Of a DNA stretch of 35,729 nt, positions 29,598 through 35,729 are shown in pieces. The notes below the pieces were generated by a model that made no database searches, was not told where the DNA came from, and was given only the letters and a program-made list of their open reading frames with translations. Where the stretch lies: positions 1-35,729 of the forward strand of contig NZ_JABAIK010000028.1 in NCBI RefSeq assembly GCF_012641465.1. The letters run 5' to 3'. The translations under genes and the position numbers were made by a program. The DNA comes from Vibrio agarilyticus (GTDB lineage: Bacteria > Pseudomonadota > Gammaproteobacteria > Enterobacterales > Vibrionaceae). How positions within the stretch are numbered: the first letter of the stretch is position 1; each line of letters opens with the position of its first letter.

Positions 29598-30185
29598 CTA
29601 CTCTACCTCGCTCATTGAAAAGTTATTGATGTTATGACGGGTACCCACTGCACCTGTTCCCGCATTAATCTTTCTTGCTTCATCCAAACACTTAGCCGCC
29701 AAGCCTAATAAGCTGTCTATCATTTGGTTGGAGCTTTCTAAACTATCTTTTTCATCGTACTTACCATCATGAGCTGGCTCTGCAGTGCTCACCATAGAGG
29801 CGACACTCTCTAGCACCTCATTGATTGAAGCATCACAAGCCGTGCCGCTTTCTATTTCCGGCAACGTATCTAAAAAGCCATGAATGGCGTAGATCTCTTT
29901 CAAGGCAGAGTCGCGGTACTTCTTAGGCAAACAATCTAGCCACTGCCACTTCCAACTCAGAGGCATAGGGTGAGAGCCTTTTAGGTAACGGTGCACCATG
30001 CGTGAAACACTCGCTTCCCAATTATCTTGCTCAGCTACGGTGGGATTTTCTGGCGCAAACTTTTTCAATCGGGGCGCTAGCATATCCAAAGCTAGTGATT
30101 TGACTGATTCATTACTGGTTAGCAACCAAGTTTGGGTGTGACGAACGATTATCTCTGATTCATTTGGAAATTTATTATTGTTCAC
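29598..30185 (-). CDS. Early regulatory-region protein (195 aa)
   Basis: I chose the GTG at 30185 (VNNNKFPNESEIIVRHTQTW) because AAGGGGAC lies 7-8 bases upstream; an ATG at 30227 has no ribosome site. A helical part (LDMLAPRLKKF) leads to PLSWKWQWLDCLPKKYRDSA, a Trp-rich segment like those in small phage regulators of the YdaT/CII neighbourhood. The C-terminal 70 residues are Ser/Glu-rich. First gene of the rightmost leftward transcript facing the repressor, so a CII- or replication-accessory role is possible. Family uncertain. Confidence 0.65.
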   Translation of the reverse strand: MNNNKFPNESEIIVRHTQTWLLTSNESVKSLALDMLAPRLKKFAPENPTVAEQDNWEASVSRMVHRYLKGSHPMPLSWKWQWLDCLPKKYRDSALKEIYAIHGFLDTLPEIESGTACDASINEVLESVASMVSTAEPAHDGKYDEKDSLESSNQMIDSLLGLAAKCLDEARKINAGTGAVGTRHNINNFSMSEVE

Positions 30186-30222
30186 TTTAAGAGTCCCCTT
30201 ACTGACATTTAAACACAAATAG

Positions 30223-30234
30223 CTCATATTTGAG
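30223..30234. promoter_or_regulatory. Operator candidate CTCATATTTGAG
   Basis: Imperfect copy of the CTCAAWWTTGAG palindrome, about 38 bases upstream of the GTG start at 30185, in a plausible repressor position for the leftward early transcript. Confidence 0.5.
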
Positions 30235-30271
30235 CTTTATTTTAGCGTAGATTTTCGACAGTGGGTAGTGA

Positions 30272-30662
30272 GTTATACCTCTGTTTGAACAATGTTTTGA
30301 GTCAAATCGAACATGTTAAGGAGATAGCGAACGAAGCTAATTATTGAATCACCGTGTCTTCACGCTGACATGAAAAGATTTCCATATGTAACATATAGTG
30401 ATTTTAACGCTAAAAAACACTCTAAATACGTTCTTATGATCACTAGATGTTTTATAATCAATTTTAACGGAACATAAAAAAATAATAAAAATACTGGGCT
30501 TTACCAGTGGCTTACTACGCGCAAATTTCTGCGCATTATGATTAAAAACAAACAAATACAATGAGTTGCAGCCATTAAAAGGCAGGGACATAACAAACTA
30601 TTCAAGAGGGATTCGCAACGCGTGGCACTTTCACTTTGCGTTGCTCACCCCTTAACAGGGCG
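30272..30662 (+). mobile_element. Putative integron gene cassette remnant
   Basis: AT-rich stretch ending in attC site 1. A GTTATAC at 30272-30278 is a possible left recombination junction (core GTTRRRY, one mismatch). Inside there is no convincing gene; a + strand frame of 35 codons at 30370-30477 (MKRFPYVTYSDFNAKKHSKY at its start) and hairpins near 30493-30536 (ACTGG/CCAGT, GCGCA/TGCGC) are all I can see. The left border is uncertain. Cassettes without clear genes are common in Vibrio integrons. Confidence 0.45.
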
Positions 30663-30668
30663 TTAGAT
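30591..30668 (+). repeat. Integron attC site 1 (VCR/VPR-like)
   Basis: TAACAAAC at the left end, then TTCAAGAGGGATTCGCAACG followed by CGTGGC, the hallmark of Vibrio attC repeats, and the right core G-TTAGAT at 30662-30668 (fits GTTRRRY). Left and right ends are complementary (TAAC..., AAGAGGG with CCCCTTAA...GCGTTA), and inner arms GCAACGC / GCGTTGC are perfect. About 78 bp, shorter than most VCRs. Confidence 0.85.
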
Positions 30669-30779
30669 AACAAGACATTTAAGCGTGATTCCCAACGCTT
30701 GGCATTTTCAGTTCAAGGTTGGGTTTGGTGTTTAAGGCGGTCAACAGCAGGTTATTGGCAACTTAATTGAGCGTTACAT
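30668..30779 (+). repeat. Integron attC site 2 (VPR-like)
   Basis: Starts TAACAAGACATTTAAGCG, continues with CCAACGCTTGGCATTTTCAG and GGTTGGGTTTGGTGTTTAAG, ends GAGCGTTACAT (core GTTACAT, one mismatch to GTTRRRY). TAAC/GTTA ends and CCCAAC/GTTGGG inner arms pair. It directly abuts site 1, so the piece between the two crossover points (about 111 bp) is an attC with no gene. Crossover point lies 23 bp before the repressor ATG. Confidence 0.8.
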
Positions 30780-30796
30780 GATATAGGAGTACAACC

Positions 30797-31366
30797 ATGC
30801 CAGAAGCACATGAGGTTTTTGCAGCAATCCGAAAATCTAAGAAGCTGAAACAGAAAGATTTCATCGGTATCGCAAGCCGTGCGACTATCGGCAGATTTGA
30901 ACAAGGTGAAGGCGACTTGCCAACACAAGTGCTTATACGTGCCTTGCGAAAAATGAACATAACTCTAGGTGAGTTCGTCACCCGTATGGAAACGGAAGAA
31001 ACACACGGCTATCACACTAAGAACGTAAATGTTTTGAATTGGGCTGATATCGACAAGGAAGATCCAGAACCACAAGGGACGGTCTTCTACCCAAACGGTA
31101 CCAAGTTGGAAAGTTACGCACTTAAGGTTCGAGATGCTGCAATGATCTCTCCTGACTTTGCAATGAACTACCCTGTTGGTTGTTTCATCATTGTTGAGCC
31201 TATGAAATCAGTCAACGACAATACTTTAGTGATAGTGAAGGCAGGCGGAACATTCCACTTTAGACGCAAGTACCGTGGTAAGTACATTCCTGCTAATGGT
31301 GAGTTTGAAACGATAGAGAAAGGTGAAGTGGTAGGGCGGGTTGTTGGCTGGGTTGGCAACGGTTAA
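30797..31366 (+). CDS. CI-like phage repressor with protease-dead LexA-type domain (189 aa)
   Basis: N-terminal helix-turn-helix (about residues 6-58: IRKSKKLKQKDFIGIASRAT, then IGRFEQGEGDLPTQVLIRAL). The C-terminal half follows the S24/LexA fold: LKVRDAAMISPDF at 109-121 in place of V-x-G-D-S-M-x-P, FIIVEP at 130-135, and GGTFHFRRKY at 150-159. The serine that should precede Met116 is Ala115, and the expected lysine is Arg156/157. It probably dimerises but cannot self-cleave. Good ribosome site GGAG. It is the only gene on this strand between 4 and 35.7 kb, and it lies right behind two attC sites like a cassette gene. Confidence 0.8.
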   Translation: MPEAHEVFAAIRKSKKLKQKDFIGIASRATIGRFEQGEGDLPTQVLIRALRKMNITLGEFVTRMETEETHGYHTKNVNVLNWADIDKEDPEPQGTVFYPNGTKLESYALKVRDAAMISPDFAMNYPVGCFIIVEPMKSVNDNTLVIVKAGGTFHFRRKYRGKYIPANGEFETIEKGEVVGRVVGWVGNG

Positions 31367-31368
31367 CC

Positions 31369-31381
31369 GTCGAAATCTGAC
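31369..31381. repeat. 13-bp motif GTCRRAWTYYGAC, copy 5
   Basis: GTCGAAATCTGAC three bases after the repressor stop, in the short gap between convergent genes; a T-rich stretch follows. Confidence 0.6.
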
Positions 31382-31388
31382 GAATTTT

Positions 31389-31733
31389 TTATATTTTTTT
31401 CACCAATAATGCGCCTAATTGCTCAAGCTCTCTTTTCTGGCGAGAGATGATTTTTTCACTTTCCTGAGCTTTGGAGATCAAACGGTTATTGGTCTCCTGT
31501 TTTTGCTCAGTAATCAAACACTGCGCGTTATACTTCCCTTCTTGAAATCTCATTTTATTTTGCAGTGTTTGCACCTGACTCACCAAGGCGGCGTTATCCT
31601 CGGTGAGTTGCTTCTCTATGTCACTTTGACCTATCAAGGATTCGAGATAAACCACCCGCGCCAATGCGTTTGCTAACTCACTGGCGTTTGGGTCAAAGAC
31701 GTTCTTTAGATATGGGTCGATTCCGCTTTTCAT
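31389..31733 (-). CDS. Coiled-coil protein (114 aa)
   Basis: ATG at 31733 overlaps the stop of the upstream gene (ATGA); an ATG at 31757 is possible. MKSGIDPYLKNVFDPNASEL at the N-terminus, then a long heptad region (LESLIGQSDIEKQLTEDNAA to EKIISRQKRELEQLGALLVK) that predicts a coiled coil over about 85 residues. No enzyme motif. Last gene of the three-gene set with the HTH protein; ends 22 bases from the repressor stop, in convergent orientation. Confidence 0.7.
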   Translation of the reverse strand: MKSGIDPYLKNVFDPNASELANALARVVYLESLIGQSDIEKQLTEDNAALVSQVQTLQNKMRFQEGKYNAQCLITEQKQETNNRLISKAQESEKIISRQKRELEQLGALLVKKI

Positions 31734-32068
31734 CGAATAAACATCCCTAGAGCACATTTTGATTCCACAGAACTGATCAAGCCTTTCACTGTTTGAATCT
31801 CCCTCTCTAAGTCGAACTCTTGATCGAAGTGCTTAGAAAAGTCTTGGCTCAGCCATTTTTCATACTTAGCCTCTTCAACCTCTAACTTTTTAAAGGCATC
31901 AAGGCACGCTTGCCCTTGAAGCTCAAAGGCTTTCGTTCTTAGCTTTTGGATTTCATCTAAATCTGGTTGCTTAAGCTTAGCTTTTAGGGCTGTAAGTTTT
32001 TTCTCTAAGCGAGCCAGCTCTTTTGTTAGCAAAGGAAGCAAAATTTCTTGAGAATTACGCGAACTCAT
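31730..32068 (-). CDS. Coiled-coil protein (112 aa)
   Basis: ATG at 32068 with GGAGG 8 bases upstream overlaps the stop of the HTH gene (TAATG); a longer in-frame extension is not needed. Start MSSRNSQEILLPLLTKELAR; helices LARLEKKLTALKAKLKQ and DLDEIQKLRTKAFELQGQA predict coiled coil. Probably a partner of the neighbouring coiled-coil and HTH proteins. Function unknown. Confidence 0.72.
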   Translation of the reverse strand: MSSRNSQEILLPLLTKELARLEKKLTALKAKLKQPDLDEIQKLRTKAFELQGQACLDAFKKLEVEEAKYEKWLSQDFSKHFDQEFDLEREIQTVKGLISSVESKCALGMFIR

Positions 32069-33087
32069 TATGCTGCCTCCTCTGGTAGCCAACTTCTCAT
32101 CGCGTCGAAATCTGAAACCGCCCAACGAGCTAAACGAATGTTCATCAACGATGTGGGATTTTCACAATCTACAATTAACTTACCAAGCGGCAGCAGAATT
32201 TCTGAGCCTTGATCAACACCAACTATATTCAGTTGAGTACATGCCTCAATCAATTTTTCAGCAATGATGTGGCGCTGTTCCTGCAGTAAGATAGACTCAC
32301 TTAAATGCAAGTCGCACAATTCTTTAAGCTGCGCTAGGTTCGACTCTTTGAAGGAAACAGAATCATGCGCTTTCTCTACCATTTCAGGGCATTCAAGCGC
32401 AACTAAAGCGGCTCTTACTTCTTTGAACTCGTAATGCCCTTTCTCACCAAACATGGATTTTAGCTGGTTAATTAGAGCGCTGTAATCCTCACTGATATAA
32501 CCGTTTTTAATGTCTGATTTAATCATGTTAAGAGCAAGTGGAGAGGCGAAACCATAGTAAGCTTTTGGCTTTTCTTCTTCCTCTTTGCCGTCGATTTCTG
32601 ACGATTTTTTCAATAATTCTTTGAATGCACCTATCGCGCCTTGCTGGGAAATCTCACCAATTTGCACAACTTCTCGCAACTGTTCATCGCTCAATTTATC
32701 AGCCACATCCTGCAACTGCAGAGGTAACCAATCTGGTGTTTCTGGTCTGCCGTAAACGTCCACGATATCCAGTTGGTTTTCTTCAAGAACTCGACAAGCC
32801 GAAAGGTGCTTATCCAATTTTTTTGATACCCAAGAACGCATATCAATTTGCGTTGCGCCTTGGTTTGGCTCTGCCAATTCCCAAAGCGAAGTGATGTGAT
32901 AAGCCTCGGTTACGAGATCAACCAGGTCTAAAACTCGGTTCATTCGATTATTGATTTTCCCGCTGCGGATAGCTTCCGAAATCGACGGGCGACTAAAGCC
33001 CGTGATGTTAGCCAAATGAACGTTGGTTACTTCTTTGGCTCTAGTGGTGGCTTGCAGGTCTTGCTGCAGTTTTTGGAGGCGATTCAT
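32068..33087 (-). CDS. HTH protein with large C-terminal domain (339 aa)
   Basis: Residues about 18-45 form an HTH (KEVTNVHLANITGFSRPSIS then EAIRSGKINNRMNRV), of the XRE/Cro type. The remaining 280 residues are helical and acidic with WLPLQLQDVADKLSDEQLRE, a Glu/Lys stretch near 165 and LALNMIKSDIKNGY, and match nothing I know. A cluster of four TGATCAC-like sites lies before its start, so autoregulation is likely. It is the first gene of an operon with two coiled-coil proteins. Possible roles: early regulator, or replication initiator, since no other candidate for that is visible. Confidence 0.75.
   Translation of the reverse strand: MNRLQKLQQDLQATTRAKEVTNVHLANITGFSRPSISEAIRSGKINNRMNRVLDLVDLVTEAYHITSLWELAEPNQGATQIDMRSWVSKKLDKHLSACRVLEENQLDIVDVYGRPETPDWLPLQLQDVADKLSDEQLREVVQIGEISQQGAIGAFKELLKKSSEIDGKEEEEKPKAYYGFASPLALNMIKSDIKNGYISEDYSALINQLKSMFGEKGHYEFKEVRAALVALECPEMVEKAHDSVSFKESNLAQLKELCDLHLSESILLQEQRHIIAEKLIEACTQLNIVGVDQGSEILLPLGKLIVDCENPTSLMNIRLARWAVSDFDAMRSWLPEEAA
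32590..32602. repeat. 13-bp motif GTCRRAWTYYGAC, copy 6
   Basis: GTCGATTTCTGAC inside the HTH gene. Confidence 0.5.
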
Positions 33088-33111
33088 AGCTTCACCCTGA
33101 CGTTAATTTGA

Positions 33112-33161
33112 GGATCACATTGATCACGCAACTGATCACCTTAATGGCACAAAAGTGATCA
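33112..33161. promoter_or_regulatory. TGATCAC operator cluster
   Basis: GGATCAC 33112-33118, TGATCAC 33121-33127, TGATCAC 33133-33139 and inverted GTGATCA 33155-33161, all within 50 bases upstream of the HTH gene. On the - strand TTGCGT, 17 bases, AATTAA is a possible promoter within the cluster. Typical of multi-site autoregulation. Confidence 0.55.
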
Positions 33162-33300
33162 GTGGGATGAGTAACATTCCTTTAAATATCAATTTCTTGA
33201 CTATGGATGTGCTCAACTCCATGCGAATCAATAAAATTTTCCAAACTCGGCGTCTTCCGACCGCCATTCGTTTGATATGCTTTCAGAGTACCTACTGCGC

Positions 33301-33792
33301 TTACCCTACAGCTCTCAGAGAGGCGTTAAACGCCTCTGCGCCCATCGGTTCACCTAAAGAAAGCACGCTTTCATTTTGGCTTACAGGCGCATTTAGATAT
33401 GGTTCTTCACGTAGATTTTCTCTGATTTCATCACGCTTCTTAGCGAGCATTTCAATGACCTGAGCGCACCGCTCTGACTGGTCATGCTTGACCGTTCTAT
33501 CTACGGTTTGCCAGTCGTCAATGATGTGCTCAATCAGCTCAAGATATTGCGGTGATGCTTCCGGTATTAGCGCGAGCTGCTCAGCAAGAACTACGGAAAC
33601 TGTAGGTTTGTTTAGGTACTCAGCCATATCAAAATGATTCCATTCAAGTTTGATGCTACGAGACTCAGAACCACCAAATACTCTAACGCCGCCAACTGCA
33701 GCAGTAAGAACTCTATTGACTCGTTGAAAGTCGAACATATCTAAGTCATGCAGTTCGATTTGGGTTACTCGGTTGAACGATTCAAGATTCAT
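33301..33792 (-). CDS. Hypothetical protein (163 aa)
   Basis: Soluble, acidic. N-terminal MNLESFNRVTQIELHDLDMF, central VVLAEQLALIPEASPQYLEL, helical C-terminal half with VIEMLAKKRDEIRENLREEP. No motif or family recognised. It begins 3 bases after the stop of the zinc-ribbon gene and shares its strand, so it belongs to the same early operon. Confidence 0.72.
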   Translation of the reverse strand: MNLESFNRVTQIELHDLDMFDFQRVNRVLTAAVGGVRVFGGSESRSIKLEWNHFDMAEYLNKPTVSVVLAEQLALIPEASPQYLELIEHIIDDWQTVDRTVKHDQSERCAQVIEMLAKKRDEIRENLREEPYLNAPVSQNESVLSLGEPMGAEAFNASLRAVG

Positions 33793-33795
33793 AAA

Positions 33796-34107
33796 TCACC
33801 CCACGTCCTGCGGCTGCATCTTGCCAACACCACACTCATGGCATTGGTCACCTTGCTTGCCTAACTGGAACCAAGCGCCACATTCAGAGTTATCACACTG
33901 GCAGTAGTAATTTTGCTCTTCCTCCCAATTCACCCAAGCAGCTTCACCATCAGCCTCAATCTCACCAGGTAAACCACAAGAGCCACAAGTAACGCCGTCA
34001 GAATCATGCAACCATTCAGCATTGCCCTTTTCAGTTTCAACGTAGTGATCACCGTCATGCTCACAACGAGGGCAAACACCCAACCAATCAATCTTTAACT
34101 TAGCCAT
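33796..34107 (-). CDS. Zinc-ribbon protein (103 aa)
   Basis: ATG at 34107 with GGAAG before it; an in-frame extension to 34167 would overlap the tiny upstream gene and is not supported. Four cysteine clusters: CPRC near 11-14, CGSC near 42-45, CQC...CGAW near 69-77, CHEC near 90-93. Each pair of CxxC knuckles could hold a zinc, so two zinc ribbons are likely. Very acidic (GEIEADGEAAWVNWEEEQN). Probably binds nucleic acid or a host protein early in infection. No family name. Confidence 0.72.
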   Translation of the reverse strand: MAKLKIDWLGVCPRCEHDGDHYVETEKGNAEWLHDSDGVTCGSCGLPGEIEADGEAAWVNWEEEQNYYCQCDNSECGAWFQLGKQGDQCHECGVGKMQPQDVG

Positions 34108-34111
34108 CTTC

Positions 34112-34225
34112 CTACCCCACGAACTTAGCGCTAGCAAGCTCAAGCAACTGAGCAAAACCCCAAGCAATAGCGATGCAGCCCACCGCTAACTCAGCCAATT
34201 TTTTATCCCGTAATTTCGCCAACAT
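34112..34225 (-). CDS. Tiny membrane protein (37 aa)
   Basis: ATG at 34225 with a purine-rich GGGGG site. A basic N-terminus (MLAKLRDKKLAEL) leads to one membrane span (AVGCIAIAWGFAQLLELA). It ends 4 bases before the zinc-ribbon start, so it fits tightly into the operon. No known family; small single-span phage proteins often target host membrane functions. Confidence 0.6.
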   Translation of the reverse strand: MLAKLRDKKLAELAVGCIAIAWGFAQLLELASAKFVG

Positions 34226-34376
34226 ACCGCCCCCTTAAGCGTTTATTTTCGACACGGGATAAATAATAGCGGCTAATGACTCACATTTGAAGCTTTTTGA
34301 TACATTCCTTTGAGTTTAGTCCTCAATATTGAGCTTTGAATCATGTTTTCATGTACTTAGGTTGCATCACCCCAAC
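34226..34376 (-). promoter_or_regulatory. Early promoter region with operators
   Basis: Between integrase and the early operon. CTCAATATTGAG (34322-34333) supplies the TTGAGG of a possible -35; 18 bases later TATCAA is a possible -10 on the - strand. Weaker half or variant sites are CTCACATTTGAA (34280-34291) and TTTGAG (34309-34314). Repression by blocking the -35 is plausible. Confidence 0.5.
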
Positions 34377-35642
34377 TCACCATCTTGCGATTGTCTTGTT
34401 TTTTTCTTGAGTTAAGAATGCCTGCCAACGAGTTAGCACCTCTCGCTTTTGTGGTTCGATGTAGGCTTGGATGTAAGTTCTATCCAGATTTGGAATGTGA
34501 TGGTTGAGCAGGAACTTGATAACCAAGTGGTCTTCACTTCTCTCTGTCCAAGTAGTAGAGGCTAGCTTTCGTATGTCGTGAGACGTCCATTCGCTGTTAG
34601 AAATAGCTTTTATCAATCTACAGACAGTCGCCTTGGATATTGGCGAGCATTTAGAGTCTCGTAAATTGCTTGGGAATATGTAATCACCCTCATAGCCTTT
34701 GCTTTTTAAAAAGTTACGGTGTGACTTTAAGTATTCAAAAACCTCATCGGTAATTGGTAAGGTGTGCTCATGGTCTTTTGTCTTAATGTTCTCGGTTGGT
34801 AGGTACCAAGTCATGTTTGACAGATCGATGTGAGACCAACGAGCTAAGCGCGTTTCGCCTTGACGGGTAGAATGACTAAGCATCATATATACAAGCGTTT
34901 TCGCAATGGATGGTTCACCCTCTGTCAGTTTCATTAACTCAGGAATACGCCCAGGCTTTAGTTTGCCATCCTTGGTGGGGATGCCTTTAGGAAATGAGTT
35001 CTTGAATCGAATCTCTAACATAGGGTTGTAAGAGATCATGCCTAGCTCATTGGCGCGCTCGAACGCCGCCTTTAATATGTTGAAGTAAGCTTTAATGCTG
35101 GCAATCGCGTACTTATCACGCTGCAGCACCCAAAGCATTTTTTCTTCAACGTTGATTTTCGACACTGCTCTAACTGGCAGAGTTCCAAGCAGCGGCATGA
35201 GCTGTTTGTTAATCGCACAACGTATTTGGGTTTGACGTTCTGGTGAAATGGTGTTGTTTTCTTCGTTTCGGTTGTAGTACCAGGTAAGAAGCTCACCCAC
35301 CGTTTCAAAGTGATCGGCGTTCACTGTCTTTAAGTTCTGACCTGCAGCAACATTAGCGCTAATCGCAGGTAATTGTTCTTTCATGTTCTTGGCAGACAGA
35401 AGAGGCCAAGAGCCGACTTTGCGCCAAACCTCTTTCCTCTTAGTTGAAACCTCACCGTTATGACCAACAACCTCAACGCTTTTTCTGAACACAAGCAACC
35501 AAGAACCTCTATCACGAGCTGCGTTAAAACGAAGCTTTAAAGGAAGGTTGGTAAAGTTCAGTTCATGCACGTTTTCATCTTTTTTAAAGCGGTTAATAAC
35601 AGAATCTAACAGCTCGCATTTTTTAATTAATTTCTTCTTCAT
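34377..35642 (-). CDS. int: Tyrosine recombinase / phage integrase (421 aa)
   Basis: Integrase of the P4/DUF4102-like class. N-terminal arm-binding type domain (NLPLKLRFNAARDRGSWLLV, WRKVGSWPLL), core-binding domain about 110-200 (FETVGELLTWYYNRNEEN, ILKAAFERANELGMISYNPM) and the catalytic domain with Arg in SHSTRQGETRLARW, H-x-x-R in SHDIRKLAS, His in LLNHHIPNLD and nucleophile Tyr in RTYIQAYIE. All catalytic residues appear present. ATG at 35642 lies 16 bases inside the right 71-bp repeat. It cuts and joins attP and attB, or resolves multimers in a plasmid state. Confidence 0.95.
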   Translation of the reverse strand: MKKKLIKKCELLDSVINRFKKDENVHELNFTNLPLKLRFNAARDRGSWLLVFRKSVEVVGHNGEVSTKRKEVWRKVGSWPLLSAKNMKEQLPAISANVAAGQNLKTVNADHFETVGELLTWYYNRNEENNTISPERQTQIRCAINKQLMPLLGTLPVRAVSKINVEEKMLWVLQRDKYAIASIKAYFNILKAAFERANELGMISYNPMLEIRFKNSFPKGIPTKDGKLKPGRIPELMKLTEGEPSIAKTLVYMMLSHSTRQGETRLARWSHIDLSNMTWYLPTENIKTKDHEHTLPITDEVFEYLKSHRNFLKSKGYEGDYIFPSNLRDSKCSPISKATVCRLIKAISNSEWTSHDIRKLASTTWTERSEDHLVIKFLLNHHIPNLDRTYIQAYIEPQKREVLTRWQAFLTQEKNKTIARW

Positions 35643-35658
35643 GAGTAAGGGAACTCCG

Positions 35659-35729
35659 GTTTAATTTGCTTAATAATTATACCACTAAATCGAGAAAGCC
35701 ATTATAAACTATTGATTTTAAAGAGTTTA
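35659..35729. repeat. 71-bp terminal direct repeat, right copy
   Basis: Identical to positions 1-71. It lies in front of the integrase gene, where attP is found in many temperate phages. Confidence 0.95.

Noticed and set aside
30349-30591. 80-codon - strand open frame in the cassette region
   Set aside because: Runs against the cassette direction, no ribosome site, AT-rich chance frame.
1-35729. Protelomerase and linear telomere ends as in VP882/VP58.5
   Set aside because: No protein resembling protelomerase and no long telomere palindrome; the only recombinase is a standard tyrosine integrase.
1-35729. CRISPR array, tRNA, rRNA or insertion sequence
   Set aside because: No regularly spaced repeats, cloverleaf or transposase found on reading both strands.

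Overview
This window looks like a complete temperate phage genome of about 35.7 kb that can live as a plasmid, most likely from Vibrio or a close relative. The host call rests on two integron attC sites of the Vibrio repeat (VCR/VPR) type near 30.6-30.8 kb, moderate GC content and Vibrio-like gene style; no database search was possible. The first and last 71 bases are identical. The sequence is therefore either a circular molecule with an assembly overlap, or a prophage cut out at its two att copies. The tyrosine integrase starts 16 bases from the right-hand copy, so both readings remain open.

Layout. 0-1.5 kb: no convincing protein gene; strong RNA/DNA secondary structure and a bidirectional terminator. 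1.5-4.1 kb (mostly + strand): two small proteins, a LexA-type box, a ParA ATPase with a small ribbon-helix-helix-like partner, an XRE regulator on the opposite strand, two tiny coupled genes, and two perfect DnaA boxes that mark a possible origin. 4.2-5.7 kb (- strand): small unknown proteins and a winged-helix regulator behind two palindromic operators. 5.9-26.8 kb (- strand, read from right to left): the late region. It holds terminase, a portal, a ClpP-protease/capsid fusion and head completion proteins of lambda/Mu type; then a contractile tail of P2 type (V, W, J, I, a two-part fibre, sheath, tube, E/E' frameshift, tape measure, U, X, D); then lysozyme, holin and spanin-like genes. The mosaic resembles the Vibrio VHML/VP58.5/VP882 group of plasmid myophages, but no protelomerase and no large replication protein are present.

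26.9-28.8 kb holds a membrane protein with a WYL-like domain, a putative transglycosylase, a LydA-like holin candidate and a gene-free stretch with a candidate structured RNA. 29.0-31.4 kb is the control region: a Q-like late regulator followed by a terminator, an upstream regulator, and an opposite-strand CI-like repressor whose LexA-type protease residues appear to be lost. 31.4-35.6 kb (- strand) is an early operon: an HTH protein with two coiled-coil proteins, a zinc-ribbon protein, a tiny membrane protein, and the integrase upstream.

How it may work together (inference). ParA and its partner would act on five dispersed 24-bp palindromes (1.87, 3.13, 6.75, 26.93 and 27.97 kb), as in the N15 plasmid prophage, to keep the circular prophage stable. 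The repressor probably cannot cleave itself, so SOS induction could run through the LexA-boxed 65-residue gene as an antirepressor. The Q-like protein would then carry transcription through the terminator at 28.83-28.86 kb into the late genes. A 13-bp palindromic motif found six times and a 12-bp CTCAA-type palindrome at control points suggest two further DNA-binding networks.
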